Of a DNA stretch of 64,000 bases, positions 63,721 to 64,000 are shown in pieces; the stretch's first letter is position 1; every line of letters begins with the position of its first letter. The notes below the pieces were generated by a model, which worked only from the letters and a program-made list of their open reading frames with translations, had not been told where the DNA came from and did not search any database. Source of the stretch: Dendrophyllia cribrosa. Taxonomy: Eukaryota > Cnidaria > Anthozoa > Scleractinia > Dendrophylliidae. The position numbers and the translations under genes are program-made. Location of the stretch: contig JAJLRJ010000011.1 in assembly GCA_024195265.1 (NCBI GenBank), forward strand, positions 19,569,319 through 19,633,318, written 5' to 3'.

Positions 63721-64000
63721 TGTCACTGCCAATGCCAAGAATTTACCACATCGCAGTGCAAGGTTTCCAGCAAGAGATGACAATTCATGATTGATCATGT
63801 AGTCATTTTTTAGTTCTTTCTGCAACTCTTTCACATCGTTAATTGGAACAACCATGCCAGCGCCTCTGGTTACAAGCATTATAACGCTGTCAATCACAGA
63901 CTCAGTCGTCTTGTTGCCGACGTAGGCTTCATACCTTTTGTAGTATTTTTCAACATCTTTATCCGTCAGGCGTTTCACCTGCTCGTGTGTGAGCTGGACG
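63721..64000 (-). pseudogene. 206-residue virion-module protein, partial and fused (E3)
   Basis: Homologue of E2 42806-43426, running off the window end. LTDKDVEKYYKRYEAYVGNK, MVVPINDVKELQKELKNDY and CGKFLALA are clear; immediately after the last block the sequence jumps into the next gene (VTSDTPKT), so the C-terminal third is deleted. Confidence 0.75.

Larger units (their letters stand above)
56918..64000 (+). mobile_element. E3: second Polinton copy, left part only
   Basis: Same orientation and gene order as E2: terminal hairpin, PolB (+), integrase (-), then the small virion-module genes (-) running past the window end. The integrase and the small proteins at 62081-62786 are very similar to E2, while the first 150 residues of PolB and the hairpin differ strongly, so E3 is a relative of E2, not a recent duplicate. 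Confidence 0.92.

Noticed and set aside
1..64000. CRISPR array or bacterial operon
   Set aside because: No short regular direct repeats with unique spacers; gene types, splice donor and transposons are eukaryotic or eukaryotic-virus.

Overview
The window looks like a repeat-rich stretch of an invertebrate nuclear genome, most likely an anthozoan cnidarian such as a stony coral or sea anemone. This rests on A+T-rich non-coding DNA, nested eukaryotic DNA transposons, one good spliced first exon, and virion-protein families that I recall as common in cnidarian genomes; no taxonomic marker gene is present. Three copies of a Maverick/Polinton-type integrated virus dominate it. I call them E1 (8774-23270, old, inverted, interrupted), E2 (38523-53154, nearly complete at 14.6 kb) and E3 (56918 to beyond the window end).

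Left part (1-8.8 kb): a PIF/Harbinger transposon with transposase and Myb/SANT-like partner sits inside the inverted terminal repeat of an older element. Next come an orphan 209-bp hairpin of the kind that caps E2 and E3, a perfect 41-bp-arm palindrome, and a broken YqaJ/lambda-exonuclease-like gene.

E1 (8.8-23.3 kb) carries remnants of the vertex protein, a large virion-module protein, a coiled-coil membrane protein, the major capsid protein, the packaging ATPase and small virion-module genes. A 19-copy tandem array of a roughly 299-bp unit, each with a tRNA-like gene and poly-T terminator, interrupts the large virion-module gene. A 2.6-kb TTAA-flanked element interrupts the coiled-coil gene. 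E1 has no polymerase or integrase.

Middle (23.3-38.5 kb): a polymerase fragment of another lineage, a 236-bp tandem repeat, a putative host signal-peptide exon, then the left arm of a long inverted repeat holding a 3.86-kb TTAA-flanked foldback element and a 1.1-kb CATG-flanked element.

E2 (38.5-53.2 kb) sits at the centre of the 2.8-kb inverted arms. Order: polymerase (+, truncated), integrase (-, truncated), four small mostly membrane-type proteins, two soluble small proteins, packaging ATPase and major capsid protein (-), coiled-coil protein (+), large virion-module protein (-), two tandem vertex proteins, a helical membrane protein and a VLTF3-like transcription factor (+), and a zinc-finger protein (-). 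A deletion fuses the polymerase exonuclease region to the middle of the integrase, so E2 cannot replicate or integrate by itself, though most of its virion module is open. Nearly every gene start is preceded by a CATATATATAC-like box.

E3 (56.9 kb to the end) is roughly complementary: its integrase is intact and its polymerase is full length apart from two TAG stops and one frameshift. Its virion module begins near the window end and is already damaged by a MITE and a deletion. Proteins are thought to work as in other Polintons: protein-primed replication by PolB, integration by the retroviral-type integrase, genome packaging by the A32-like ATPase into a double-jelly-roll capsid.
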